Notes under the pieces: generated by a model
Told to the model about the DNA's origin: nothing
What the model saw: only the letters and a program-made list of their open reading frames with translations
Databases searched by the model: none
Made by a program: the position numbers and the translations under genes
NCBI RefSeq assembly: GCF_003076635.1
Contig: NZ_QDKG01000001.1
Location: forward strand, 372,001 to 436,000
DNA length: 64,000 bases
Direction of reading: 5' to 3'
Source: Sphingobacterium corticibacter
Lineage (GTDB): Bacteria; Bacteroidota; Bacteroidia; Sphingobacteriales; Sphingobacteriaceae
Part shown: positions 38,087 to 48,041 of the stretch, piece after piece
Layout of the letters: every line of letters begins with the position of its first letter
How positions within the stretch are numbered: the first letter of the stretch is position 1

Positions 38087-39034
38087 TTACTTCGTGTCTT
38101 TCTTCCCGAAAATACTCAAACGAATATAACGTCCTGGATTTTCTTTGACATCTTTCATCAAGTTATCCAAGTTCATCGATGCATTGTTCAGATTGTTATA
38201 CAGTTGATCGTCGTTAAGAAGCAATCCGATAGAACCATCGCCATTCTGGATCTTCTGCGTGATGGCATGCACTTCCTGCATGGCTTTGTTCGCGTTATCT
38301 ACCGTCTCTTTTACTTGCACTTGTGCCAAATTGTTCGACATTGTGTCTAGATTATTGAGGATGGAACTGATTTGCCCATCATATTTTCTAAAGTTGTTGG
38401 TAATAGACTCTAAGTTCATCATGATTTTGGCGAGACGCATACGTTCCGATCCCACCAAGCCTTCTACGTCGTTTGTAATTTTTTCTACGTTTCCTAATGA
38501 TACAGATATACTTCGCAAACTTTGTTTGAAATCACGTTGAAATTCGTCATCCAATGTGGTATTCACGGCAGATAAAACAGAATCTAGTTTTACCACCAAA
38601 TTTTCCACTTTGTGTTGTAATGGCTCTACCTTTTCCATCAAGTTCGCTTGAATATCGGATAGAAGTGGATCTCCATCACGCGCCATTGTAGTGCTATTGC
38701 CTAGTTCAAACACGATAGCCTTACTACCTAATAAATCAGCACTAACAATGCGTGCAACTGTATTTGAAGGAATCTCGTAGTCATTTTTTATTTTAAACTC
38801 TGCTCGAATCTTTCCATTATCCTGCAATTTCAGGCTAGAAACTCGCCCAATCTGATAACCATTCACCATTACAGGTTTTGATGCAGATAGCCCGTCTACG
38901 TTATTGTACTCTGTATAATAGGTGTTCTCGGAAGTGAATACATCATTGCCCTTTAGAAAACTATAGCCAATAAATAGCAATGCGATCGCGATGGCAGTAA
39001 GTGCTCCGACTTTAGTTTCGTTTGAAATTTTCAA
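38087..39034 (-). CDS. MCE/MlaD family lipid-transport protein
   Basis: 315 residues. One N-terminal membrane anchor about 8-28 (VGALTAIAIALLFIGYSFL), MCE domain about 38-115 (YYTEYNNVDGLSASKPVMVNGYQIGRVSSL, ending in the ADLLGSKAIVFELG block), then a long helical tail with coiled-coil character (about 135-290) that could build a tube or needle. Family knowledge: MCE proteins carry phospholipids between inner and outer membrane. No mlaE/mlaF partners are adjacent. Downstream of the two amidase genes on the same strand, 72 bp apart. Confidence 0.92.
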   Translation of the reverse strand: MKISNETKVGALTAIAIALLFIGYSFLKGNDVFTSENTYYTEYNNVDGLSASKPVMVNGYQIGRVSSLKLQDNGKIRAEFKIKNDYEIPSNTVARIVSADLLGSKAIVFELGNSTTMARDGDPLLSDIQANLMEKVEPLQHKVENLVVKLDSVLSAVNTTLDDEFQRDFKQSLRSISVSLGNVEKITNDVEGLVGSERMRLAKIMMNLESITNNFRKYDGQISSILNNLDTMSNNLAQVQVKETVDNANKAMQEVHAITQKIQNGDGSIGLLLNDDQLYNNLNNASMNLDNLMKDVKENPGRYIRLSIFGKKDTK

Positions 39035-39106
39035 AATATGTAAACTTTAAATGATAGCGTAAGATTTTGATACTTTAGTATCTTAACATTCTAATATAAG
39101 AAAAGT

Positions 39107-39934
39107 TTAGCGTTCCATATTTTTTCTATAGGTATTTATCGCATTAAAGATGTTATCCACAATTTCTTGCTGCCCCTGTGAAGACAACATGTACCGTTCT
39201 TCGTCGGAATTGCTGATAAATCCAACTTCGGTCAATACCGCAGGCATGCCTGCCGTTTTCAATACCGCCAAAGGTAGTTCTTTCACCCCCCGATTCACCC
39301 GACCCGAGCGCGCATATTCTGCTTGCATATAACTTGCTAGCTTAATACTTTGGTCACGATACATCTTTTTTAGATACTTAAAGACGATGTAAGTAGAAGG
39401 GTCATTGGGGTCAAATCCATCGTAATTCTCTTCGTAATTATCTTCTAATAAGATGGATGCATTCTCACGCATAGCGACATCTTGATTTGCCATACTGTTG
39501 AAACCCAATACAAATGTTTCTGTGCCTTTTGCAGATCGACTAGACGATCGACCTATCGAGTTCAAGTGGATAGATATAAATAGATCGGCATGGTTTTGAT
39601 TAGCAAGCGCTGGCCGCTCGTATAACTTCGGATAGCTGTCGTCTGCTCGGGTGTAAATGACTTTCACGCCAGACATTTCGCGTTCAATTTTTTTACCAAG
39701 TTTAAGTGTAATCTCTAAGGCGACATCTTTTTCGCGCGATTGTGCGCCGACGGCTCCTGAATCATGTCCCCCATGCCCGGCATCCAATACAATAGTTTTG
39801 ATTTTTTGCGGAGGAGTACCTTTACTTGGTTCTCTAAAACTTCCAAACACTGTTATCAAGAGAAAAGATAACAACGTGAAAAACATTAATTTGAGATTTT
39901 TACGGGTTCTGTTTGTGGCTTTCCTTGGAATCAT
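39107..39934 (-). CDS. N-acetylmuramoyl-L-alanine amidase (Amidase_3), copy 2
   Basis: Cleaves the amide between MurNAc and the stem peptide. Start taken at MIPRKATNRTRK (ATG 39934, 275 aa), which is followed by a membrane/signal segment LMFFTLLSFLLITVFGSF; the longer frame to 40012 would overlap the upstream gene. Amidase_3 domain with VLDAGHGGHDSGA (zinc His), YERPALANQNHADLFISIHLNS (second His) and PAVLTEVGFISNSDEE (catalytic Glu). It is a tandem paralogue of the next gene upstream, sharing EDNYEENYDGFDPNDPSTYIVF-type sequence, but lacks that copy's extra loop. Confidence 0.92.
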   Translation of the reverse strand: MIPRKATNRTRKNLKLMFFTLLSFLLITVFGSFREPSKGTPPQKIKTIVLDAGHGGHDSGAVGAQSREKDVALEITLKLGKKIEREMSGVKVIYTRADDSYPKLYERPALANQNHADLFISIHLNSIGRSSSRSAKGTETFVLGFNSMANQDVAMRENASILLEDNYEENYDGFDPNDPSTYIVFKYLKKMYRDQSIKLASYMQAEYARSGRVNRGVKELPLAVLKTAGMPAVLTEVGFISNSDEERYMLSSQGQQEIVDNIFNAINTYRKNMER

Positions 39935-39998
39935 CAAAATATTATGACTTATTAAATAATTGTTACTAAATAATACAAATTTGCGTGACCTATAACAA

Positions 39999-40880
39999 TT
40001 AACGTTCCACACTTGCTTTAAACCGCTTAATCGCAGTAGTTAAATTACCAACTATTTCAGTCTGACCAGCATCAGATAGCATAAAATTCTCTTCGTCAGG
40101 ACTGCTAATGAAGCCAATTTCGGTAAGCACAGCTGGCATGCCAGCTGTTGCTAACACTGCAAGTGAAAGCTCTTGCACGCCGCGGTTGGCGCGGCCAGCT
40201 TGCACATATTCTTCCTGCATCATGGTAGCGACCTTGATACTTTGGTCACGGTATTTCCGTTTCATCAAAGAAAATACGATGTAAGTTGATGGATCGTTAG
40301 GGTCAAAGCCGTTATAATTTTCCTTGTAGTTATCTTCTAATAAAATATCGGCATTTTCACGAATTGCAACATCTTGCTGGGCAAGGCGATTGTATCCACA
40401 TACGAAGGTTTCAGTACCTCGTACATGTGGACGTCGAGTTAGCTGCGTGCTATATTTTCCATTACGCCCTTTTACTCTACGCTCAGAATCTGCCGAATTA
40501 CAGTGTATAGAAATAAATAAATCCGCATGATTATTATTAGCCAAAGCGGTGCGTTCATAAAATGGGACATCAATATCGCGATCACGCGTGAGCATCACCT
40601 TCACACCAGGCATTTCTTTCTCGATAGACTCTTTTAATTTTTTAGAAACCTGCAATACTACATCTTTTTCCGCTGAGCTACGACCTCTTGCACCGGGTTT
40701 ATCACCTCCGTGTCCGGGATCAATAACTACGAGGGAGAATGGTTTTATCGATGCTTCGCTCTCGGCTTCTTTGGCCTTGAGATTTGAAGTATTGGCATGC
40801 GCAAACAACATTCCTGCGAAGATGATGAAAGATAGGAAAATTACTCCTAAAGAAAATTTAACATTTTTTAGCAAATCCAT
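39999..40880 (-). CDS. N-acetylmuramoyl-L-alanine amidase (Amidase_3), copy 1
   Basis: 293 residues. Signal/anchor about 8-30 (FSLGVIFLSFIIFAGMLFAHA), then Amidase_3: VIDPGHGGDKPGARG (zinc His), zinc-ligand region YERTALANNNHADLFISIHCNS, and PAVLTEIGFISSPDEE with the catalytic Glu. An additional loop, KGRNGKYSTQLTRRPHVRG, sits after the second His and is missing in the downstream copy. The two copies are 64 bp apart and likely arose by tandem duplication; loop differences suggest different partners or activators. Divergent from lptD. Confidence 0.94.
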   Translation of the reverse strand: MDLLKNVKFSLGVIFLSFIIFAGMLFAHANTSNLKAKEAESEASIKPFSLVVIDPGHGGDKPGARGRSSAEKDVVLQVSKKLKESIEKEMPGVKVMLTRDRDIDVPFYERTALANNNHADLFISIHCNSADSERRVKGRNGKYSTQLTRRPHVRGTETFVCGYNRLAQQDVAIRENADILLEDNYKENYNGFDPNDPSTYIVFSLMKRKYRDQSIKVATMMQEEYVQAGRANRGVQELSLAVLATAGMPAVLTEIGFISSPDEENFMLSDAGQTEIVGNLTTAIKRFKASVER

Positions 40881-40981
40881 ATGTGTTGTTGTTTTTCTAA
40901 ATATGCTTTTCTGACATTACAACCGCATTTTACATACCTGGTTAAGAATGTTAAAAACATTTACTATGTCGGTTTTTTGAC

Positions 40982-40989
40982 TATTTTTG
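40982..40989 (+). promoter_or_regulatory. Candidate -7 box of lptD
   Basis: TATTTTTG, exact TAnnTTTG, 47 nt before the proposed TTG start of lptD. No clear -33 element. Confidence 0.45.
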
Positions 40990-41036
40990 CCGAAGAACAT
41001 TTCAACTTTATACAAACATAACATTCATAATTTATT

Positions 41037-43700
41037 TTGAGAGCGTTTACTTCTCTTTTCGGTATGCTTATCCTAGTGTGTGTGAATGTTCTGTTTGCCC
41101 AAGCACAGGATGCCAGACCTCTGCGAGATACTATTCCCTTACGAGATACTTCTTTGGTGGATACCCTCGGAACGGATACCACTCAAAATAATTTTAAGGA
41201 TGTCACCGGCCAGGATACGGTGGTGATGAAAGACTCAGAAAGTGATCTGGAAACAGTCGTTACCATTGTGGCAAACGACTCCTCCGTTAACGAAGTAAGT
41301 CTCAATATATTGCATTTGTATGGTGGTGCTAAGGTGAAATACCAAGATTTTGAATTGGCAGCAGATTATATCCGGCTGGATAGAAATACCAATGTGCTGT
41401 TTGCTTCCGGAATCAACGATCATAATGGTAAATACGCTGGAAGACCGGTCGTAATTATGCCAGGAGAAGGACCTATCGCGGTAGATTCACTTTTCTATAA
41501 TTATAAGACACAGATCCCGAAAACTTTTGGTGTCATGACGGAAGTTGATGGTGCCTTCGTGCAAGCTAGAGTGGTTAGACGGAATATTTATGAAGAGATG
41601 TCGCTGTTCGATGGTTTGTATAGTACCTGTGATTTGCCCGAACCACATACACACTTTGGTATCAAGATTTCAAAAGGTTTGATCGTTAAAAATCAAATCA
41701 TTGCTGGGCCTTCCTATCTGGTCGTGCAGAATATACCGTTGAAATTTATCGCAGTTCCTTTTGGTTTTTTTCCGAAACAAGATAAACCTTCGTCTGGTAT
41801 GCTTTTTCCCTCTTTTGGTGAAGATGCCAGTCGGGGATTTGCCATGCGCGATCTGGGTTGGTATCTCACATTCAATGATTATTGGGATACCGAGTTTCGG
41901 ACAAACATATATTCCAAAGGTGCTTTCGAAGCTTCTATGCGTACGCAATACGTAGTTAATTACAAATTCAATGGTGGTTTTAATCTACGTTACGGTTCTA
42001 CTCCAACTGGTATAGAAGGTACCGATAGTTATCAGAGAGCGCAAGATTTCAATGTCACATGGAATCATACCCAACGTCAAGAAGCGAATCCAGGAACTTC
42101 CTTTTCGGCATCCGTTAACTTTGGTACTAGTTCGTATTTTCGAAATACAGCTGCAAACGGTACCAACAATTTTCAGCAATTGACGCAGAACAACATGTCC
42201 TCTAACATCAGTTATGGTCGCGTGTTTGCGGATGGCAAGGTGAATTTTACTTCCTCAGCTAGCCATAGACAAGATATTCGTACAGGACAGATTCAATTAG
42301 AACTACCGACAATTAGTCTGAACGTTTCAACCTTTAATCCATTTAAATTTGGTGATGGCGTGGGGCGACCAAAATGGTATGAAAAAATTACTGTAGGATA
42401 TAGCTTGCAGGCTACCAATAAGCTAGAGACTTCCGATTCCTTATTGTTTCGGAAAGAAACTTTAGGCGATTTCACCAATGGTATGCAGCACACCATTCCG
42501 ATTGCGCTTTCCTTGCAAGTGATGAAGTATTTTCAGTTCAATACAGCTGTTAATTATACCGAAAGATGGTATTTGCAAAGCATTCGTAACTATCGAGATA
42601 ATGATCAACTTGGCTATGAGAATATGCGCGACACTGTATCAGGATTTCGCAGAGCTTATGATTATTCTATGTCTACGGGGCTTTCTACAAAAATATATGG
42701 TCAGTATCCCAAAATAGGCAAAATTGAAGCTATTCGTCATGTGGTTACGCCTTCCATAAATTTAAATTATCGACCTGATTTTGGTGATCCGAGTTACGGA
42801 TATTATCGAGATTACATTAACCCACAAGGTCAAGCGGCTCGATATTCCATATTTGAAAACGCTATATTTGGTGGCCCTGCAGAAGGCAGATCCATGGGGA
42901 TCGGCTTTTCCGTAGATAATAATATTGAGGCCAAAGTACGATCCGATCGAGATACAACAGGATCGGGTATCAAGAAGATCAAAATTCTTCAAGGTCTTAC
43001 GTTTAGTGGAAACTACAATATGGCAGCCGACTCCTTGAAACTCTCCCAGATTAGTTTCTCTGGTCGTACATCATTGTTCAATGAAAAAATCAATCTGAAT
43101 TTCAATGGTTCATTTGATCCATATACCTATGATCGCGTAACAGGTACACGTATTAATCGCTTTATGCTGCGCGAAGGAAGCTTGGCACGTTTAACCAATT
43201 TTGGTTTATCATTTGACTATAGTTTTAATCCGGACGCGTCAAAAAATCGAAATGATAATATCGATTCCATGCGGAATAATATGCCGGGCATGACCCAGCA
43301 GCAAGCCGATGCCTTAGCGCGCGTCAGTCGCGATCCCAATGCGTTTGTAGACTTTAATATTCCTTGGAATCTTTCTGGTTCTTTTAGTTTTAACTATGCT
43401 AGCGTGTTTAATAGAGATGAGATGCGTATGGGTAGTAATATTACCAGTACCGTACAATTGCATGGCGATTTTAATGTTACACCTAAATGGAAAGTGCAGT
43501 TCAATGGTGGCTATGACTTTGGACAAATGCAGGTGGTTATACCGCAGTTTAGTATTTATCGAGATCTCCACTGTTGGGAAATGTCTTTTGCTTGGGTTCC
43601 TATTGGGCAATTCCAGAGTTACAATATCACTATTCGAGCAAAAGCCGCTATCTTGCAAGACTTGAAGCTCATGAAGCGACAGAGTCATTACGTGTTTTAA
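41037..43700 (+). CDS. lptD: LPS-assembly protein LptD-like (OstA) outer-membrane protein
   Basis: Final outer-membrane component for placing LPS at the surface. 887 residues: signal peptide about 1-23 (ends AQAQ), an OstA-like N-terminal beta-jellyroll about 85-220 (YGGAKVKYQDFELAADYIRLDRN), then the barrel with IPLKFIAVPFGFFPKQDKPSSGMLFPSFGED and ending near HCWEMSFAWVPIGQFQSYNITIRAKA, close to the LptD C-terminal consensus. The start is a TTG: an in-frame stop lies three codons upstream and the first ATG (codon 10) would remove the charged signal-peptide end. cinA follows 17 nt later. Confidence 0.92.
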   Translation: MRAFTSLFGMLILVCVNVLFAQAQDARPLRDTIPLRDTSLVDTLGTDTTQNNFKDVTGQDTVVMKDSESDLETVVTIVANDSSVNEVSLNILHLYGGAKVKYQDFELAADYIRLDRNTNVLFASGINDHNGKYAGRPVVIMPGEGPIAVDSLFYNYKTQIPKTFGVMTEVDGAFVQARVVRRNIYEEMSLFDGLYSTCDLPEPHTHFGIKISKGLIVKNQIIAGPSYLVVQNIPLKFIAVPFGFFPKQDKPSSGMLFPSFGEDASRGFAMRDLGWYLTFNDYWDTEFRTNIYSKGAFEASMRTQYVVNYKFNGGFNLRYGSTPTGIEGTDSYQRAQDFNVTWNHTQRQEANPGTSFSASVNFGTSSYFRNTAANGTNNFQQLTQNNMSSNISYGRVFADGKVNFTSSASHRQDIRTGQIQLELPTISLNVSTFNPFKFGDGVGRPKWYEKITVGYSLQATNKLETSDSLLFRKETLGDFTNGMQHTIPIALSLQVMKYFQFNTAVNYTERWYLQSIRNYRDNDQLGYENMRDTVSGFRRAYDYSMSTGLSTKIYGQYPKIGKIEAIRHVVTPSINLNYRPDFGDPSYGYYRDYINPQGQAARYSIFENAIFGGPAEGRSMGIGFSVDNNIEAKVRSDRDTTGSGIKKIKILQGLTFSGNYNMAADSLKLSQISFSGRTSLFNEKINLNFNGSFDPYTYDRVTGTRINRFMLREGSLARLTNFGLSFDYSFNPDASKNRNDNIDSMRNNMPGMTQQQADALARVSRDPNAFVDFNIPWNLSGSFSFNYASVFNRDEMRMGSNITSTVQLHGDFNVTPKWKVQFNGGYDFGQMQVVIPQFSIYRDLHCWEMSFAWVPIGQFQSYNITIRAKAAILQDLKLMKRQSHYVF

Positions 43701-43717
43701 AGTTAAACTTCCATGTT

Positions 43718-44977
43718 ATGCCGACGAAGATAGAAATCATTACGATAGGCGACGAAATTTTACAAGGTCAGATTGTGGACTCCAATTCCGCTTGGATCGC
43801 ACAACAATTGCTGCTCTTAAACCTGGCTGTCGTGCATATCACCACCATTGCCGATCGCGAAGATGCTATCGTAGCGGCATTCGACGCCGCCAAACGACGC
43901 GCTGATTATATTTTGGTAACCGGCGGTCTGGGTCCTACCAAAGATGATATTACCAAACGCACGGCTGCTACCTATTTTGGTACAAACCTAATTCGCGATC
44001 AGCACGTATTAGCACATGTGGAGAACATATTCGCGCAGCGCAAACGGGCTATGCCAGCGATCAACGAAATGCAAGCCGATGTCTTTGAGAATGGTGAAGT
44101 ATTGTTCAATGAATTGGGGACAGCACCTGGTTTGTGGCACATACATGATGGCAAATCTTTTGCGTTTATGCCCGGAGTACCATACGAAATGAAACACATC
44201 ATGTCTCAGCATGTGCTACCTAAGCTTGCTAAGGCCGCAAACCAAGGTAACATCGTGAATGTCTATATCCTAACTGCTGGAATCGGAGAATCACACTTAG
44301 CGGAATCTATACAGGATATCGAAGCAGAAATGCCAGACTATATCCGCATGGCCTATTTGCCAAAGCTGGGAATTGTACGGCTTCGGCTGACTGGCAGTAG
44401 CCAAGATGCCGACGCACTGCGCTCCGAAATGGAAGGATACGCCAATCGGATTAAAGAAAGGGTGAATGAGCACTTTGTCACTTTTGGCGATGTAGATCTT
44501 GAAGGAGCAATTTTGCCAATTATGCACTCCAACGGATATACATTGGCGACAGCCGAAAGCTGTACTGGCGGTACTATTGCCAGTCGTATCACGGCGATAC
44601 CAGGAGCCGGTAATGTATTTAAAGGATCGGTTGTATCGTATACCAACGAAATAAAGAGTAGACTGCTCGACGTAAACGAACATGATATAGAGAGGTATGG
44701 CGCTGTAAGCGAGCAAGTCGTAAGTGCGATGGCTGCTGGTGCACAGAAGAAATTTGACGTAGATTTTGCCCTAGCTACCAGTGGTTTCGCTGGACCTGAT
44801 GGCGGTACAGAAGATGCGCCAGTAGGAACTATTTGGATTGCATTGGCTACCAAAACGAAAGTACATACTCGATTGTTTCACTTCCAGAATGATCGCAACA
44901 TCAATATTGAACGCACGACCACACAATGTTTTCTGCTATTGTGGCAACAGTTGCGTAATTTGATCGGAAAAGAATAA
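43718..44977 (+). CDS. cinA: CinA family protein (NMN amidohydrolase-like)
   Basis: 419 residues from MPTKIEIITIGDEILQGQ; longer in-frame starts lie inside lptD and are rejected. N-terminal MoCF-biosynthesis-like domain about 1-170 with GDEILQG, ILVTGGLGPTKDDIT and MPGVPYEM, an intermediate domain, then the C-terminal CinA domain about 255-415 with ATAESCTGGTIASRITAIPGAG, VSYTNEIKSRLL and SGFAGPDGGTEDAPVGTIW. The C-terminal domain deamidates nicotinamide mononucleotide in NAD recycling; the N-terminal one hydrolyses ADP-ribose in some members. Confidence 0.95.
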   Translation: MPTKIEIITIGDEILQGQIVDSNSAWIAQQLLLLNLAVVHITTIADREDAIVAAFDAAKRRADYILVTGGLGPTKDDITKRTAATYFGTNLIRDQHVLAHVENIFAQRKRAMPAINEMQADVFENGEVLFNELGTAPGLWHIHDGKSFAFMPGVPYEMKHIMSQHVLPKLAKAANQGNIVNVYILTAGIGESHLAESIQDIEAEMPDYIRMAYLPKLGIVRLRLTGSSQDADALRSEMEGYANRIKERVNEHFVTFGDVDLEGAILPIMHSNGYTLATAESCTGGTIASRITAIPGAGNVFKGSVVSYTNEIKSRLLDVNEHDIERYGAVSEQVVSAMAAGAQKKFDVDFALATSGFAGPDGGTEDAPVGTIWIALATKTKVHTRLFHFQNDRNINIERTTTQCFLLLWQQLRNLIGKE

Positions 44978-45075
44978 AATTTTGTTTTCAGGTGATTTAC
45001 AATTATTATATTTTGAATTACTGTTCCTTTTAGCGAGATTGACTATATTCGTAAATCACTTCAAAAAAGTATATC

Positions 45076-46482
45076 ATGGCATTGCATAAACTTACTCTTC
45101 CAAAAATGGGTGAAAGTGTTACGGAAGCAACCGTAACCAACTGGCTGAGAGAAATTGGGGATCTCATTCAGGAAGATGAGTCTGTATTAGAAGTTGCCAC
45201 AGATAAGGTAGATTCTGATGTTCCATCGCCTGTACAAGGAGTGCTGAAGGAGCGGTTTTTTGAGAATGGTGATGTGGTGCAGGTAGGCGATGTGATTGCT
45301 GTCATCGAAACCGATGCACAAGATGAACCAAATGAACAAAATACGGATAACCACGTTGCTAATCAAGAAGATGATATCCCTGTTGATATCAAAGACGTAC
45401 CGGGATTAACGAGTATAGAGTCACTCGAAGATGCACAACATACTTCGATGCCAACAGACGAATCAAAGCCAAATGTCGAGGAAAGCTCAGATCGTTTTTA
45501 TTCGCCACTAGTGCGTAGCATTGCTCAAGAAGAAGGTATTTCACTTTCCGAGCTTGATCAAGTACATGGTAGTGGTGCGGAAGGCCGCGTTACAAAAGAC
45601 GATGTGTTGAAATATCTCGCACAGAAAGGTGATAATCCAACGATTCAAGTTAAATCCAGTGACGTTTCTGATGATCATAAGGGTGATAAGGAGCAAGATC
45701 CCCAGACAGGAGTATCATCCGAAGTAGTACGTCCAAAAATAGTGACAAAACCGGTTGTAGTAGCAAAGGGGGATGGTGATGAGATTATGGAGATGGATCG
45801 TATGCGCCGACTAATTGCTGATCATATGGTGAGCAGTGTGCATACTTCGCCCCATGTGTTCTCGGCGGTAGAGGCTGATGTAACCAACTTAGTTAATTGG
45901 AGAAACCAAGTCAAAGACGGATTTAAAAAGCGGGAAGGACAGAATATCACTTTTACGCCACTTATTATAGAAGCTATTTCTAAAGCGCTAAAGGATTTTC
46001 CGATGATCAATGTCTCGGTAGATGGTTATAATATCATCCGTCGTAAGCATATTAATATTGGGATGGCTACGGCTTTGCCGAATGGAAACTTGATTGTCCC
46101 GGTGATCAAAGATGCGGATCAATTGAGTCTACTCGGCATTAGTCATGCAGTGAATGACTTGGCGCAACGATCACGTGATAATAAATTGAAACCAGATGAT
46201 ACCCAAGGTGGCACATTTACTTTTACTAATATTGGTGCTTTTGGCAATATTTTCGGGATGCCCATTATCAATCAACCGCAGGCGGCGATCTTAGCTGTTG
46301 GCACGATCAAAAAGAAACCAGCCGTTATCGAAACTCCGGCCGGAGATTTGATCGGTATTCGTCACTTTATGTACATCACGATGTCGTACGATCACCGCGT
46401 AATCGATGGTGCGCTGGGAGGTACATTTATTAAGCGTGTGGCAGATTATTTGGAAAATTGGGATTTGGATCGCACGGTTTAG
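45076..46482 (+). CDS. 2-oxoacid dehydrogenase E2 (dihydrolipoyl acyltransferase)
   Basis: 468 residues. Lipoyl domain about 1-80 with lipoylated Lys44 in EVATDKVDSDVPSP; acidic linker; E3/E1-binding domain about 140-180 (YSPLVRSIAQEEGISLSELDQVHGSGAEGRVTKDDVLKYL); a Lys/Asp-rich linker; catalytic acyltransferase from about 235 with His440 and Asp444 in the HRVIDGALGG motif. The single lipoyl domain fits a branched-chain or succinyl-type E2 better than a pyruvate E2. No E1 or E3 gene is adjacent, so the complex is encoded in pieces; substrate not decided. Confidence 0.94.
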   Translation: MALHKLTLPKMGESVTEATVTNWLREIGDLIQEDESVLEVATDKVDSDVPSPVQGVLKERFFENGDVVQVGDVIAVIETDAQDEPNEQNTDNHVANQEDDIPVDIKDVPGLTSIESLEDAQHTSMPTDESKPNVEESSDRFYSPLVRSIAQEEGISLSELDQVHGSGAEGRVTKDDVLKYLAQKGDNPTIQVKSSDVSDDHKGDKEQDPQTGVSSEVVRPKIVTKPVVVAKGDGDEIMEMDRMRRLIADHMVSSVHTSPHVFSAVEADVTNLVNWRNQVKDGFKKREGQNITFTPLIIEAISKALKDFPMINVSVDGYNIIRRKHINIGMATALPNGNLIVPVIKDADQLSLLGISHAVNDLAQRSRDNKLKPDDTQGGTFTFTNIGAFGNIFGMPIINQPQAAILAVGTIKKKPAVIETPAGDLIGIRHFMYITMSYDHRVIDGALGGTFIKRVADYLENWDLDRTV

Positions 46483-46505
46483 TACGACCCAATCATGAGA
46501 ATATA

Positions 46506-47888
46506 TTAAGCACGGTGCGTTTCCAAATGTATCGTGTTTTTTATTTTACGAGCAATAATCGTTTTGTATCGCCAGTACAATAGCGCGGTAGATGTCAATA
46601 AGCCCAAGGTGAGTCCGTACCAAATACCTTGAATTCCCCAGCCCAACACCAATCCCATGACATAAGCGCTAGGTACGCCAACGATCCAATATGCTACAAA
46701 AGTAATTGCCGTTGGCACGTTGACATCGCCCATTCCACGCAATACGCCCAATCCAACAACCTGCGTACCATCAAACAATTGGAACATGCCTGCAATGATC
46801 AGTAAACTCGCAGCAATAGTAATGACTTCCCTATCTTGCGTAATCACATAAGGTAAATATTGGTTAAACAGGGCAAAAATGATTGCCCAGAAGATCATAA
46901 AGACGAGCACTAGGCGGTAAGATACCATTGCAAACTTCTGTAAACGTTGGAAGTTTGCCGTGCCGAAGCTATTTCCAGTCTTGATGGTTGCTGCCGAAGC
47001 CAATCCACTAGCCATCATGTACGTCATTGCTGCTAAGGTAATGGCGACCTGATGCGCCGCTTGTTCTAGTGCACCTATTTTTCCAGCAATCAGTGCTGCG
47101 GTGGCAAAAGCACCGATTTCAAATACGTATTGCATCGCGACGGGCGCTCCAATTTTAAAAATACTTTTGATGCGCGTACGATCTATAAACCGGATAGAGA
47201 AATCGACCATATACCGTTTGAAATTCTTCGACCGTAATACATACGCCGCCATCACCAACATCATCAAAATACGATCTACCAGTGTTGCAATACCTACCCC
47301 ACGAATTCCCATTTCTGGAAAACCAAACATCCCGCGCACGAGTACCAACGCAATTAGGATATTCAGCACATTCCCCCAAATCGTGATATTCATCGCCTGC
47401 TTCGTAAACCCCAAACCTTCGGTAAATTGCTTAAAGGCGTTGAAAATCATCAATGGCAAAATGGAAAGTCCTAAGATAAAAAGGTATGGTTTAGCCGTTT
47501 CGACCACCAACGGATCTTGATCCGTGTGTTGCATGGCATACATCGATCCCCAATACACAGCACAAAAAAGGAGAATGCCCGTGACCACATTGAGCCAAAT
47601 GCTATTGGAGAGCAATTTCGCACATTCTTTAAAATCTGATTTGCCATTATACTGTGCGATGAGCGGTGTGATGCCGTACGCAATACCCAAACCAATAACC
47701 AGCACCACCATGAATACGGCATGCACGAGAGAAACGGCCGCTAAAGGTATGCGACCTGCGAATTGACCGACAATAATGGTATCGGCCGTGTGAACCATGG
47801 TGTGTCCTAGTTGGGACACGACGATTGGCGCAGCGAGCGCCATCGTGCTAATGTAGAAAGCTTTATCTCTCCGTATGGAAGCAAACAT
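46506..47888 (-). CDS. MATE family multidrug/Na+ efflux transporter
   Basis: 460 residues with 12 predicted membrane helices. N-terminal LAAPIVVSQLGHTMVHTADTIIVGQF matches the MATE start (P-I-x-x-x-x-x-x-x-x-x-x-x-D-x-x-x-x-G); second half begins KIGAPVAMQYVFEIGAFATAALIAGKIG, the matching repeat. NorM-like. Convergent on the E2 gene with only 23 bp between and no visible terminator. Own promoter (47906-47935). Substrate unknown. Confidence 0.94.
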   Translation of the reverse strand: MFASIRRDKAFYISTMALAAPIVVSQLGHTMVHTADTIIVGQFAGRIPLAAVSLVHAVFMVVLVIGLGIAYGITPLIAQYNGKSDFKECAKLLSNSIWLNVVTGILLFCAVYWGSMYAMQHTDQDPLVVETAKPYLFILGLSILPLMIFNAFKQFTEGLGFTKQAMNITIWGNVLNILIALVLVRGMFGFPEMGIRGVGIATLVDRILMMLVMAAYVLRSKNFKRYMVDFSIRFIDRTRIKSIFKIGAPVAMQYVFEIGAFATAALIAGKIGALEQAAHQVAITLAAMTYMMASGLASAATIKTGNSFGTANFQRLQKFAMVSYRLVLVFMIFWAIIFALFNQYLPYVITQDREVITIAASLLIIAGMFQLFDGTQVVGLGVLRGMGDVNVPTAITFVAYWIVGVPSAYVMGLVLGWGIQGIWYGLTLGLLTSTALLYWRYKTIIARKIKNTIHLETHRA

Positions 47889-47905
47889 GTTAAATTAAAT
47901 ATGAT

Positions 47906-47935
47906 CAAAGGTAAATAGAAGTGTGGAAATCCAAA
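47906..47935 (-). promoter_or_regulatory. Promoter of the MATE transporter gene
   Basis: On the - strand TTTG, 18-bp spacer, TACCTTTG (47913-47906): same -33/-7 geometry as at 9817-9846. It ends 17 nt before the ATG, giving a leader of only about 12 nt. Confidence 0.7.
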
Positions 47936-48041
47936 TATTATCTTTTACACACCCGATCCCTACAAGATCTTTACATGGATTTGTCTGCTTAATTCTGAAC
48001 TTTTATGTACATTAGCAGTATTAATAATTGATATCAAAGAC

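Noticed and set aside
39935..40012. Longer N-terminus for the downstream amidase
   Set aside because: Would overlap the upstream amidase and add a Cys/Asn-rich tail before an adequate signal segment.
43574..43717. Longer N-terminus for CinA
   Set aside because: Entirely inside the lptD coding region; the family starts at the MPTKIEIITIGDE ATG.
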